Of a stretch of 64,000 bases of DNA, positions 32,735 to 44,484 are shown in pieces; within the stretch, counting starts at the first letter, position 1; every line of letters starts with the position of its first letter. A program made the position numbers and the translations under genes. Below the pieces are notes generated by a model. The model did not search any database and had not been told where the DNA came from. It saw only the letters and a list, made by a program, of their open reading frames with translations. Location of the stretch: NCBI GenBank assembly GCA_958298945.1, contig OY282609.1:28431212-28495211 (forward strand), given 5' to 3'. This DNA is from Atherix ibis. Its lineage: Eukaryota; Arthropoda; Insecta; Diptera; Athericidae.

Positions 32735-33061
32735 TTAATGGCCATCGCCCAAATGGTCACTGACTGCATCACACCACCACCACAGTAAATCCATTTTCAA
32801 TCTCCGTTTGGGTAATACGAGCAAAAGCGCATTGAAAAATCCTTCTACGAAATTATCCATTCCAAGAACGACATCGAACCATGCCAGAAGGAACGTGTGT
32901 GCCATTTCAAAACGAGTAATTTGATCTTTCTTGTTTAGTGCATAGCATGTCCATTTACTTTGTAGATGAACTAGCGTACGTACAATAGTCTCAGTCTCAC
33001 ATCCTATCCGGAGTAGTATCAGCACAGTTGGTAGCGAACAGGAAATCAGGTCAATCGAAAT
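32735..33061 (-). CDS. Possible terminal exon of an unknown gene
   Basis: An open frame of 108 codons on the reverse strand follows an acceptor-like site (AAAAAGCAAACAG, just right of 33061) and ends in TAA at 32735. It reads ISIDLISCSLPTVLILLRIG, later FEMAHTFLLAWFDVVLGMDN, FVEGFFNALLLVLPKRR and MDLLWWWCDAVSDHLGDGH. Two hydrophobic stretches are present. The segment is less AT-rich than its surroundings. I do not recognise a family and no upstream exon was identified. Confidence 0.25.
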   Translation of the reverse strand: MSIDLISCSLPTVLILLRIGCETETIVRTLVHLQSKWTCYALNKKDQITRFEMAHTFLLAWFDVVLGMDNFVEGFFNALLLVLPKRRLKMDLLWWWCDAVSDHLGDGH

Positions 33062-33143
33062 CTGTTTGCTTTTTCAGTTAAAATGACACAATCTAAGGTG
33101 CAGATAATAGCCATCATTTTTATGTAATGTCATCTTTGTCGTA

Positions 33144-33349
33144 ATGTATTGGAATTTTGTAACCGCGTCAACAAAGGAACTAAACTCTAGCCGTGCCGCC
33201 TCGACGAAACTGGGTCAATTCACTTACGTTCGTTACCTCCAAAGTATCGTTTTCCGTTTTGGTTTTGTGCGTTCGCGCGTTCACTGGTGGTACTTAATGC
33301 ATTTGCTAAAAGGATTGATAAGCGTAAGCAGCTTCATCGTAACTCTCAG
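33144..33349 (+). other. Possible 5' exon ending at a consensus splice donor
   Basis: Locally raised GC content, followed by AACTCTCAG-GTGAGT at 33349/33350, a near-ideal donor. The sequence contains an open frame, but the encoded peptide has no recognisable features, so a non-coding first exon is as likely. It lies head to head with the reverse-strand frame at 32735-33061. Confidence 0.25.
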
Positions 33350-34939
33350 GTGAGTCTATTGCAATAATAAATGGGGATCTCTTAGTGAATCCGTATGGTA
33401 CGTACGTAAGTCACTTAGACTGTGTGACTTCTGCATGGCAATTGAATAATTTATATTCCGACCACACGGAAAGGTACTCGTACTTTTATGCTTTCGCTGA
33501 GCATTTAGAGAGATTCGACACTGTCAGTAGATCCTAATGGTGTACTCTTGTAAGGAGTTTACGACAATTGGCAGGCAACTAGCATTTTTTAGTGTAATCA
33601 GCCTTGTAATCAGCGACCACAACCGTCAGACGATAGCGTATTTATGATACTCGGAAGCTGTTGTCATTACAGTTGGCTAGGCTACTTCGTCTTCTCCATA
33701 CTACAGAACCTACCATAATCTTTAGACGAGTGGGTTAGTAAATGATTAGCAGTAATCTGATGCCATAAGCTACTAACAAAGCGTTATGATGTACGCTTAG
33801 CTTAGACGTCTTCGTACTCAAGGCTTATGAAGAATCGAAAGCCTCGGAATAGTGGTGGTATTCTTCGTGACCTGGTCGAGAATGAATGTGCTCATTGTGC
33901 CGTCATAATGTTTTCATTTTATAAAAAATGCATTCAGCAGTCTATTCATGATTCACGACGCATAAATACGATTTGATTGTCGATAGTCACACCATAAAGT
34001 GTGGCATAAAATCATTCCGATATGTGATAAGTCATGTTCTGATTGACTTTTTCTCTTCTGAGCCAAAAGCGTAAAATAAAAATACTTTCGATGTTTCCTT
34101 TTGGAGGGAGGACTGCCTTGGTTCAGCATGGCCCGCAAATATACGAACACTTGTGATAGACCAGCTAAAATGCACTCAATGGAATTGAATACATTCGCAA
34201 TTTGAGATGTTACAAAATGTTTTGTTGCAGCAAAAGTATACTTTCCTATTGAAAGGTCTTTTCAGCCCACATGCATTAATGTCGTAGTGTAGGCGTTTTA
34301 GGTGGAGCGCGAAAAATCATCAGCAAAATATCGTAACTTCATTTATATTCTGCGATTAGAGGAAGCATTTTATTCGTTATAATATTGTGTAATGCAAGAC
34401 AAATGCACGAACATAATACGCCCTCAAATATAAATAAGTGATCACAGCTGTTGATATCACATAAATGAGAATAGATCAAAGTGATCAAAATTGAAGGTCT
34501 TTTCCTTTGGTTGGGTCTTAAAAATTCGGATTGTACACAATTTTAAATTAAATTCACACAAACTTTAAAAATGGTCTAAACTTTAAATACGTTTAGAAAT
34601 TTTATTCGGTAAACTAAAATTTATTTAAGATAACTTAACCCAAACTGGTTTTTGCTGAACAGTTTTTAAAATATTAAAAATTTATATTTAAACTTGCTTT
34701 TTGTCGTCAGAGTTTTCACTTATGATATTTTTTTGGCAGCCCCAACCGTATCCTATGCCAATTCTGTGGCAGTTAGTTCACCATCACTAGCATACTATAT
34801 AAATGTCAATTGACATTTAATTAACTCCTATTGTGGAGTTCCTGAGTTTAAAAATTCCTTTCCCAAGTCCCCTCTTTAATCTTCCACAACATATAAATTT
34901 GCTGCATACAATCTAACAAAACTCTGACTACTCCATCCT

Positions 34940-35160
34940 ACTAACTACTGACCAGTTTCGTTAAGATAACTTGCCACCCAAAAAAATGAAGTCACCAAAA
35001 TGGAGTTCGTTACCCCCAGCATATTTTTGGCGTCCTGGCTAAGGCCGTTACTCCACCGAAGACAGGGCCTACCTTGTCTTCTGGAACCATAAATGGAGCC
35101 ACTGTAAACTTTCCGGGCAGAACCTTCCTCATCCATACGGATTATGAGTCAACCTCACCG
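34940..35160 (-). mobile_element. C-terminal tail of a non-LTR retrotransposon
   Basis: The reverse strand reads MDEEGSARKVYSGS, SRRQGRPCLRWSNGLSQDAK, then MLGV. This matches the tail that ends many non-LTR ORF2 proteins (RMDEExxARKVxxGRPxGxRxRGRPRxRWxD). It could belong to the same element family as the reverse transcriptase pieces at 17046-17335 and 44485-45065, but they do not overlap, so this is inference. Confidence 0.7.
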
Positions 35161-37374
35161 CAACCTACTGAGATTAGTTTTATCTACAATCGCTAACGCT
35201 CCAAGATCTCCTTCTGAAATATGCTTGGAAATCGTCCAATCTCATGGGGGGGGGGGGCCAAAAATTCTTCGAAGAAACCTCCTTTTTCCAGGGCCAAAGA
35301 AAAATTTCAAGAGAACCCAAGCTTTCAAAGAAGACTGAGGATTGACAAGACTAGTGTCTTGTAGAACGGTAGCTTCTATGTTATAGTCAGAATTTTCGAG
35401 CGAAAAAAATTTATACTGAATGTAATAGACCCGGTTGGTTGCAAGGAGCCATCGGCTGCGACCCTTGACACCAAATAGGAAAATGATTCTGGTGCATCAT
35501 CACAAAATGGTATCACCATGAACTTGGTTTTAAAACAAAACACCGTTTCCCACTCCTTCCAAGATATTTACCAATAAAATTTCCTCATATTATGAATTGA
35601 TGTAATCATTCCCACCCTCCTTCCATTATTTTTGGCCAATAAAATCTTTTTCTCCTTTTTCCTGTTCGTAGATTTATAACTTAAAAACTCCAGCATCATT
35701 AATTTAAAATCCTATTAGGATGTTATAACCTTTGCGTCCATTACCTTCGAATACAAATCCTGTTTTTTTGGTATTACTTAAATCATTTTGGTATTCCTTA
35801 AAGTGTGGGATTTTACATAATCTCGGATTCAAGGAGGATTCGTATTTAAAATCGTTTCGGAACTAAAATCATTTCAGTGTTATGCTCGTTTTGAAACCAA
35901 TTTTTTACACTGAAATTTAGCTTTTTTAAACGCAAAGTGATGAAATTGAATATTTTTCCGATTAAATAACCTATTCTGTTTCAGATATAGTCATGGCATA
36001 CCATTTCAGTTTGGATACAGCCCCATTCGGTTTCGGAAAGGGTTTCTTCATACCTTATGTTAGTTGTTAATTTGCCCCGCTTCGAACTTTACTTTTAAAT
36101 ATTTTATTTTAATTCTGGATGTAAATTGTACCTAAACTTGTCTTTACTTTCTCGTGCTTACTTTCAGTATGAACCGAATAATTTATATACTAAAAAATTG
36201 AGACCAACTTGCAATATTGTTTAGATTATTGCCTTAAACACCTTCGCACAGCTTAAGCAAAATATTAATCAATAAATTCATTTCAGACTTAATCAGTATA
36301 AGACCTTCATCACTAAGCATTTTACCACTAAACCAAAATACTTTACCTTAACCACTTCACTCTCCCATGCAACCCCAAAAAATGTTAAAGAAAATGTCAT
36401 AATTAGAATTTCACAAAATATTTAATTTACTAAATCAAGATTGACAAAAAATAAAAACTGAATAAGTAATTTTTCTTATAAAATACTTGCTTTTACAAAA
36501 TGTTTCTTTTTTCAAAATTCGTTTGTAGAATGCCGATGAGACGTTACAATTCCTGATCATTAATTTGATTAGTAAAAATTATACAGAATATAGTGAATAT
36601 TAAAAGAAAAAATTAAATTATTATAGCATATGTGCATACTTATGCTTTTATATGTAATTAACTTTGAAAAGATTCACCAAAGATTCGATTTTATTGAATG
36701 AAAACGAATTGAATCAAATCGAACTGATCGATCGTGTCATTAAAATCAATTATTGGACGCACGTCATTGATCAACGCGCATTTGCATATTTCTTCAATCG
36801 AAAGACCATGTGTCCAGCATGTATTTCGGTTTATCTTTGAGGTCAAAGACAAGCTCACTCAATTATTGAAGAATTTGCTACAAAATACATTCTTTCTTTA
36901 TCAATGATATATTTTTTTATTAATCATACAAATAAAGACCTCAAATGGTATTTTGCTCCAAAAAAAAAAATGTTTTTAAAAGCAACAAATTTTTTAAAGA
37001 TGTCAGGTTAACCATAAGGAAATTGAAGATGTTTTGGAAGAGATGATGTTTTATTGCTAATAAATTTCTCATTTTTCAAACTATAATAATAAAGTGCATA
37101 AATGAAGAATCTTTTTGGGATCCTATAGGTTCCATTATATTTTTTAAGGTCCTAAAATATGGAAATTCGATAATTTTTGAAAAAATAAATCTTCTAATAT
37201 TTTAATGAGCTTTTTAACATGCCATTACAGAACTTAGTAAAATGCAAAAGGTTCTAATAACATTGAGCAGTTCAAATTTCCAAAAAGACTGCTATTAGCA
37301 GCGATTAAAAATTTTAATGCAAAAATGTCCTCCTAAATATACTGAAAAAAACATCTTTGATTATTTTAGAATTA
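35161..37374. other. Intronic DNA, nothing recognised
   Basis: AT-rich with a run of 10 G near 35248-35257. No gene or element was recognised. Confidence 0.45.
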
Positions 37375-38111
37375 CGAGTTCTGCTCAAAAAGTATCGCGA
37401 ATTTTCAATTTTCGCGGGTTACGTATATTCGATCTTCGATTTTTTGTGACGTTATGTTGGTACTTTTTGAATCTTTAGTTATTTTTTGATAGCTGCTTTG
37501 CTTTCACGTGTTTTGGCTCGTCTTCGATTTTTGCCCATTCCAAAAAATGGATCAAAGAATCTGTTTCGGGAACAAGAAAAAGGCACACGCCAGATCTGGG
37601 GAATACGGTGGCTGCGGCATTATTAGTGTATTGTTTTTGGCCAAACGATGCGTGAGCAGGGGCGTTATCATGGTGCAAAAGTCAATTTTTGCTCGGCCAC
37701 AAATCCGGGCGTTTTTGGCGGATTGCTTTGCGCAACTTACGCATAACTTGCAGGTAGTATTCCTTATTAACCGTTCTACCCTGTGGCAAGAATAAATTAT
37801 GCGAAACGCCCCTACAATCGAAGAAAACTGTAAGCAAAACCTTCACCATCGACCGAACTTGGATGATTGAGCGGTTTCCACGTCATAACCATAAACCCAT
37901 GATTCGTCACCAGTTATGACCCTTTGGAGCAAATTTGGGTCGTCGCGGACAGAGTCCAATAGCTCCGAATCAATGTTAATGCGATGCTGTTTTTGGGCGA
38001 AATCGAAGATTAACATAAGTGAGAGACATGAGTACCAACATAACGCCACAAAACATTGAATATACGTAACCCACGAAAATTCAAAATTAGCGATACTTTT
38101 TGAACAGACCT
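37375..38111. mobile_element. Rearranged mariner derivative C with long inverted ends
   Basis: The left ~190 bases are the mariner family A 5' end and leader in + orientation (CGAGTTCTGCTCAAAAAGTA to the start ATGGATCAAAGAATCTG). At TCTGT the sequence switches to the reverse orientation of the transposase C-terminal part (TTCGGGAACAAG). It then runs backward through the gene, deleted for its N-terminal part, to the 5' end again (ATACTTTTTGAACAGACCTC). Both termini are therefore 5'-type ends. A TA precedes the left end at 37373-37374; the right TA is lost. The element at 49205-49942 has the same junction. Confidence 0.88.
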
Positions 38112-38375
38112 CCTCCATTCAGATGATGTCCTGTTTCAATTATTATTGGGAAAAATATTAATTTCGAGTACTTTCAATGCACGTTTTTAAAAGAAAAAAA
38201 AAATTCTAATTAAAAACCTTAAAAAAAATTAAAAAACTAAACAAATTTTTCCAAACAGAATTCTTCTGGGCACCAAATCAATTACCAAATTTAATGCAAA
38301 ATATGAAAAATGTTAATGCCTCTTGAAAAATATGCAGATTCGATTTGAAAATCTAATCGAAGAATTTGTATGATC

Positions 38376-38638
38376 CCCATACCCAGAAGCTACTAATCGA
38401 TCAAAATTCTGAGAAAATGTTCACTCGTCTGGATTTCACTGGCCCAGTCTGGACGCGATCTGTTATGAACTATCAAAATAATAGTGAAGGAGCCGCAAAA
38501 GAAGATTCTGAACTTAATTTAAATTCAAAAGCAATGAGAAAAAGTAAAACCACAACCAGAAGCAGAATTGAAGGAAGAAGAAATTTCATAATTTTTTGGA
38601 CTAAAAGGATTCTGGTCGAACGCATACACAATCTTGGT
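38376..38638 (+). CDS. Weak hypothetical exon
   Basis: An open frame of about 100 codons (38366-38671) lies between an acceptor-like ATACCCAG at 38375 and a donor-like CTTG-GTGAGC at 38638. It encodes a hydrophilic peptide, for example SEKMFTRLDFTGPVWTRSVM and KSKTTTRSRIEGRRN. No family is recognised and no partner exon was found. Confidence 0.15.
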
Positions 38639-38696
38639 GAGCAATATGTAGAGAAGGAAGAAGAAAATTGACGATAGTCAGTCGCCAAATACGTAA

Positions 38697-38746
38697 GATC
38701 ATATCAGATCAGATCAGTTGAGATCAGATGCGATCAAATCAGATCC
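38697..38746. repeat. GATCA-type simple repeat
   Basis: Imperfect tandem units of AGATC/GATCA (ATATCAGATCAGATCAGTTG and onward). Nothing else is recognised here. Confidence 0.85.
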
Positions 38747-39924
38747 AATGCTACATAGATGTTAAGAGGGGATCACTCCAACACAGTTCATTTTTGTACT
38801 CATACTTTTTTCCATTGGAGCTTAGAGCCACAAAAGATATTTTTGATTTCCGCATGCTGCGAGCCATTCCATCATACATTTTATACATTTATGACGACAC
38901 ACTATTGCATAATTTTCGCATTTTACTACCTTCCATAAAAACTACTTTTATTTCTCTTCTATTAAAGCATCTACTTACTATCGGATTATTTCCTATTGTA
39001 GCGTAAATTTTAAAAGTACGCATACGGAAACTTGCCCAGTCATAGACTACATACTCGTAGAAGTACACACCATAGACTAGATTGATTCTTAAAAATAACC
39101 AACGGCATCGTAAAATGCGATTGCATTTAAATATTTGCAGCAGCATTTTTGAAAGAACTATGCTCGTGCATGGATGTAATAAAATAATTATTATTGCCAA
39201 ATCGGTTTATTATGATAGTCGTGAATTGTAACAATAATAAATGAAGTTTCAAATTATTTAAACTTTATACGAAAATTTAATAAAAAAAAATTTTGACTCG
39301 ATGTTGGCAAAAAGATACTTTCTTACCCATCTAACTACCATAATCAATCCTACATAAAAATTTACAAACGAAACGAATCTATTTATTTTTAACGACTGTC
39401 CGAATCGATTAAATTTAATGGAATCATATTGAAAATAATTATACAAAAATAGTAAGAAGTAGAATTTTTAACATCAAAATCAAGGATCTTTATGATTAGT
39501 AAAACTCGAAAATACATATTTTTTTTAAATTGGTAAATTCATCATTTCTTTGTATAGAACATTACATTTTATAACATTAAATATAATTACAAATTTTTAG
39601 GTGATTGTTGCTTTTCCACTGCAAAAATAAATGCCCCAAAAATATTTTTTCATATAAAAATCTAATTATAAAAATTAAAAGAAGTTGCTTATTTAGGAAT
39701 ATTGTACAAATTAAACTTGAATTAAAACACGCTTTTTAAATAAAAAATCTTAAATAGGTCACATTTTTAATATAAACTCTCAAAATTAGAAGTTCTCGAT
39801 TGACATAGTATTCGTGATAAATATGGACAAAATACTTTCGGGAAGATATTGATTGAAAAGATAATTTTGAAATATTTTAAAGATAATTATAGAAAGAAGT
39901 CATTTTAAGAAAATATTTTTGAAT

Positions 39925-40740
39925 ATGATGTCCTCCAGCAATGCCATCGCATTGCTGATCATATTGCATCCTCTCTTGAGAGGATAGAGTTTTGCCCAGG
40001 AGTATTTTAAGATATCTCCCAAGCTTTTGATTTTGTGTGGCATCCTGGAATCTTCTGGAAACTCAAGACCTTATCATAAATTCATATCTCTCCCAACGAC
40101 ATTTCCAAGCTGCAATTAACTCAGAATCTTCGGAAATATATCCTATTCTAGCCGGAGTCCCACAAGGTAGTTTTCTTGGTCCTATTTTATATAATATTTT
40201 TACCTATGACATCGCAGATGATCCTAATACTATCATTGCTACTTATGCAGACGATACGGCCATACTTGCTACCCATACAAATCCTGATATACTCGTAGAT
40301 TCCAACAATTTACAATTTCATGTACACAACCTGCGAAGGTAATTGAACAGAAAAGTACTCATATTACTTTCAGACTTTATCAAGGAAAACTTCCCCCTTT
40401 ACACTTTAATAGCAACACGATTCTACAATATGATAAAGTGCATTATTTGGAACTTTACCTGGACAAGAGATTAATATGGAATCCACATACTATACTAAAA
40501 AGAGTTGAAGCTAACAGACATTACCGACAACTTCTTAGACTACTTGGCAAACGCTCTAAACTAACAATCAAAAGTATACTTCTAATCTACAATACAATTA
40601 TAAAACCTATTTGGACATATGGGATTGAACTTTGGGGTTTAACGAAACGTTCCAATTTCTATCGCGTCCAGGCCTTACAATCTAAGATCCTAAGTAAAAT
40701 TGTTGATTCCCTCTTTGTAGTTGCAGATAAAAAATTTAAA
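39925..40740 (+). mobile_element. Jockey-like non-LTR retrotransposon, reverse transcriptase part
   Basis: Successive frames read blocks of a jockey-clade reverse transcriptase: DISQAFDFVWHP-like sequence near 40010, SYLSQRHFQAAINSESSEIY, ILAGVPQGSFLGPILYNIF and YADDTAILATHTNPD with the catalytic YADD intact. After a frameshift near 40340 it continues YLELYLDKRLIWNPH, LLRLLGKRSKLTIKS and IYNTIIKPIWTYGIELWG. It stops near 40740, so both ends are missing. It is the best-preserved reverse transcriptase in the window. Confidence 0.92.
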
Positions 40741-41654
40741 AAAAAGTATATGAGGTCCTTATTCTTTTTTTTTGAAAATAATAGGCGCTCTTTGTAGACC
40801 CTTTGCTACATTAAAATTTTGCGAGTATTCTCACGATAACATAATTAAAATCAATTGAATTGTTCCATAAAATTTAATAATCTTTTACGGATTTTTTCTG
40901 AAAAAAATACAACAGAAAACAAGAGGCACCAAATAACCTTATTTCATGATACTACAAAAAAAGAGGGGTCTTCCACATGTCTCTTAAGAGGTCTTCCATA
41001 TTAACAATAAGATAACATTATTGAAATAGTTACCAAAATATATAGTTTCGACTAAAACCCTTGGAAAATACAACTTTCAAAAAATATTTATTTAACGTGG
41101 TTTCAAAGATAGAATTTTATCAGAATAAAATGAAAATCAGTGCAAAATTCTGCAATATTTATCCAAAAATGTCGAAGGTTCCATCAAAAAATGTAAAGGT
41201 TTTGTTGTCTTAAAGTTTCATATTAAATGTCATAAAATTTTTGTCAAAGAAAAACTACTTTTGGCTTTTAAATAAAAAAAAATTCCATAGTCCATGAAAT
41301 CTTTGATATTTTATGGAAATATACCAAATACAAAATATTAAAATTAAGAATATTAACCGATTTTCTACTAGTCCCCAAATAACTTGAATTGAAATATTCC
41401 GAATGATTAGGGCTCTCTAGTAAAATTATTCAATCTTAAAACTGTATAGTTTCGTTGTGCATTATTCGTTATGCATAGGTAACCCAAAAAGTCATACGTT
41501 TGTAGTTTAATTAACTTAACCAGAAATTCAACTTAATTTTCATATTGTATGTACAAATGCACAACAACTAAAGTGAATGCGATTTATTACGAGTTCATGA
41601 CTGGAATTTATCTTCTTAGCTCTAACTGGAACGTGAATAGGCAACAACAAAAAA

Positions 41655-41900
41655 ATGACTAGAAAAGCATTCATACTTTTTAGAGTCTCAACGAGAAACT
41701 TAAAAGGGCCAATAATAGTCATCAGAAAGTTTCCAAAAGATAAATTTGAATTTGAATTTGAAACTTATGGAATTCCAGAGACTTTCCTGCATGCTGAACA
41801 GAAACTGAGATTAGAGTTCGTTAGTAGTCATACTAGTGCATATGCAATAGAAGAATTGTTTGGAAATTTTTTCTCTGTCCGTATAACGAAAGCTTATTAA
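41655..41900 (+). CDS. Hypothetical short open frame
   Basis: An 81-codon frame from an ATG at 41655, reading MTRKAFILFRVSTRNLKGPI and later FEFEFETYGIPETF. No domain or family is recognised. It may be chance. Confidence 0.12.
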   Translation: MTRKAFILFRVSTRNLKGPIIVIRKFPKDKFEFEFETYGIPETFLHAEQKLRLEFVSSHTSAYAIEELFGNFFSVRITKAY

Positions 41901-42606
41901 TTATTTTTAAGTAGAGTCAGTCCTAGATACTTAAATGGTGTCTTACTTAATTATGAGTGCATAAAGTGGAAAAATTATCAAATTAAATTGATTTATTTAA
42001 GTCTTTTTCTATCTCGGGAACCCGGCTAATAACTGGTCAGTATTCCAGTTTATAGCTATCCAAGTAAGTAAGTACTATCAACGTAAAATAATAAAAAATG
42101 AAGAATTTTTTTTTCACTCATCTTTTATTTCATTGATTAAGATTTATTATAAAATATTATGAGTGAGAGAGAATTATTGAATCAATTTTAAATACAGTCT
42201 ACCTAAGAAAAAATGATAAAACTTTAAAGTGCATCTGCAATAAAAAAAAATTTGGACAAAAACTTGTATAACTTTTTATAGGCCATTTTTTGGAATTCGT
42301 TCATTTATGTTGAAAAAAAACCACTTTTAATGCCATAAAAACTATAGGCTTTTTTGAGACAAGAGAGCTTTTTTGAGTATACAGAAAGTAAAATGCCACC
42401 TAGGCACAATAGATGCTAAATATTGTTATATGGCACAACGAAACTGAATTGAAAAATTGAAGAGAATTGCAGAAACGTTAGATTGTACTTAGAATATGGT
42501 CACTAATGAATTGAACTGGACTTAATCAACATGGAAGACCAAGAACAACATCAGCTGAAGAAGACCGCAACAACTGAAACCCAGATAAATATTCTCGTTT
42601 ATTATA

Positions 42607-43630
42607 CGAGGTCTGTTCAAAAAGTATCGCGAATGTTGTGTTTTTTTTTCCAAAAATTATTTGTTTATTCATAAATATCTATTTTGTCCCCTTCAAAGTA
42701 ATCCCCACTTGTGCCAACGTTTTTTCCAATCCTCGAAGCAATTCAAAAAATCATTTTTTTGGGATCTTGTTCAGCTCCTCCTTCGATGCCGTCTTTATCA
42801 AGAAAAAGTCACAGGGGGCCAGATCTACGGAATACGGTGACTGCGGCATTATTAGTGTGTTGTTTTTGTCCAAAAATTCGTGCATAAGCAACGATGAGTG
42901 AGCAAGGGTGTTATCATGGTGCAAAAGCCAATTTTTGTTCTTCCACAAATCCGGATATTTCTGGCGGATTGCTTCGCGCAACTTGCGTATAACTTGCAGG
43001 TAACATTCCTTATTGACCGTTCTACCCTGTGGCAAGAACTCATGATGCACCACGCCCCTGCAATCGAAGAAAATTGTAAGCAATACCTTCACATTCGACC
43101 GAACTTGGCGCGCTTTTTTCGGTCTTGGCTCGTGCGGCAGCTTCCATTGGGATGATTGAGCTTTGGTTTTCACGTCATAATCATAAACCCATGATTCGTC
43201 ACCAGTTATGACCATTTGGAGCAAATTTGGGTCGTCGCGGACAGAGTCCAGCAGCTCATTATCAATATTAACGCGATGCTGTTTTTGGTCGAAATTGAGC
43301 AATTTTGGTACGAATTTCGCGGCGACCGGTCTTACGCCCAAATCATTGGTAAAAATCGAATGGCACGAGTCAATCGATATGTTTAAGTCCTCAGCAACTT
43401 CTCTAACGGTGATTCGACGATTGACCAATACTATTCTCTTCAGTTCATCAATGTTTTCGTCTGTTGTTGACGTGCTCGGGCGTCCAGCACGCTTTTCGTC
43501 GTTCGCATATTCTCGACCCTCTGAGAACATTTTGTACCACCGATAAACGTTGCTTCGGTCCAAGGTAGCTTCACCATATACCACAGTCAACATTCGGAAT
43601 ACGTCCGCGCAATTAATTTTGTTTTCACAC
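42607..43630 (-). mobile_element. Mariner family A copy B, 5' end lost
   Basis: The left boundary (the element's 3' end) is CGAGGTCTGTTCAAAAAGTA preceded by TA at 42605-42606. The reverse strand holds most of the transposase. On the right the element stops at GTTTTCACAC (43630), inside codons near the protein start, so the 5' leader and terminal repeat are gone. A jockey-like fragment begins within 20 bases. Without its 5' end it could not be mobilised. Confidence 0.92.
42751..43629 (-). pseudogene. Mariner transposase, longest open copy in the window
   Basis: An open frame of about 280 codons reads MLTVVYGEATLDRSNVYRW, AGRPSTSTTDENIDELK, LGVRPVAAKFVPKLLNFD, VITGDESWVYDYDVKTKAQS, HHEFLPQGRTVNKECYLQ, HHDNTLAHSS and SPYSVDLAPCDFFL. 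All three aspartate blocks are present. After DFFL it jumps to IKTASKEELNKIPKK, so about 16 codons before this point are missing relative to copy A. The N terminus is cut by the element's truncation and the C terminus is shifted. Confidence 0.88.
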
Positions 43631-43647
43631 TGGCCGATGCTGCCACC

Positions 43648-43873
43648 ATGTACTAGAGTGTTCGAAGGCTTCCGCTAAAAATGAGATCTCTCCGTGTCTA
43701 AGAAGAGCCCACAGCTGTCCTTAATATGGATTTACCTTGTAAGGAAAGGCACTCACAAGATAGTTCCATATTATTCGACAAATGGAATTTATTTTCAAAT
43801 CAATGAAAACAAATATTTCTGCCATTAAAGCTGGTGTTCCTAAAGGTAGTATTCTAGATCCCATCCTATATAG
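43648..43873 (+). mobile_element. Jockey-like fragment, second copy of 744-978
   Basis: TACTAGAGTGTTCGAAGGCT through TTATTCGACAAATGGAATTT to AAAGGTAGTATTCTAGATCC repeats the fragment near the window start. The frame reads IKAGVPKGSILDPILY. It ends at TATATAG just before the TA of the next element. Confidence 0.72.
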
Positions 43874-43875
43874 TA

Positions 43876-44480
43876 CAACGTGCGTTTTATGTTCCATGTC
43901 GAAGTATTTTTTAATAAATCCCTCTACGAGGGTGTAGTGGTCAATGGTGTATCAGTTGAGGCTTTTCAGTACCCCATTAGCGGCTATTCTGTTTATTAAC
44001 AAAGCCAGCCAAGTCGAAGTATGCTTCGTCACTCATAATAATTTTTTGCTAAAAATGGTGGTCGTCTATACCGGCTGTAAAACTCGAGCACTCCAGTCTC
44101 CCCGCCGTTTTTAACAAACATGATCATGGGAGATATTCCCAATTCGTGTGCACGACGTCGATGAAAGGTACCCGGACGGACATTGAGCAACACTTCAATT
44201 GGCTTAATTATCGCCCAGTCTTTGCTTTATTTCCCAGTGTATGAATATTTTCAAAATTATTCATTACGCGCTGAATGGTTGACTTGCTCGAATGGTTGAC
44301 CAAAAAAGTCAAGTAATTCTCTCCGCGTGTTCACAATTGAACAATTATTTAAATAAAATGTTTTTATAATTTCAATACGTTGTTGCGGCATTAGAATAAA
44401 TTGTCAAATGCCAATAAACAAATGTCATCCAAAATAAAATGGCGGCCAAACAAAATAGACCTGGAACATAAAAAAGCATC
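43876..44480 (-). mobile_element. Tc1/mariner-like transposon copy 3, internally deleted
   Basis: The left end CAACGTGCGTTTTATGTTCC corresponds to copy 2's CAGAGGCGTTTTATGTTCCA and follows a TA. At about 43920 the sequence jumps to CCCTCTACGAGGGTGTAG, so the catalytic C-terminal part is deleted. The N-terminal part and right end remain (ACCTGGAACATAAAAAAGCA). The right TA is not evident. Confidence 0.8.
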
Positions 44481-44484
44481 GTTC

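Noticed and set aside
38697..38746. GATCA repeats as a CRISPR-like array
   Set aside because: Units are 5 bases, imperfect and without spacers; this is a simple repeat in a eukaryotic intron.
42751..43593. Mariner copy B as an active transposase source
   Set aside because: The element lacks its 5' end and start region, and part of the third catalytic region is deleted.
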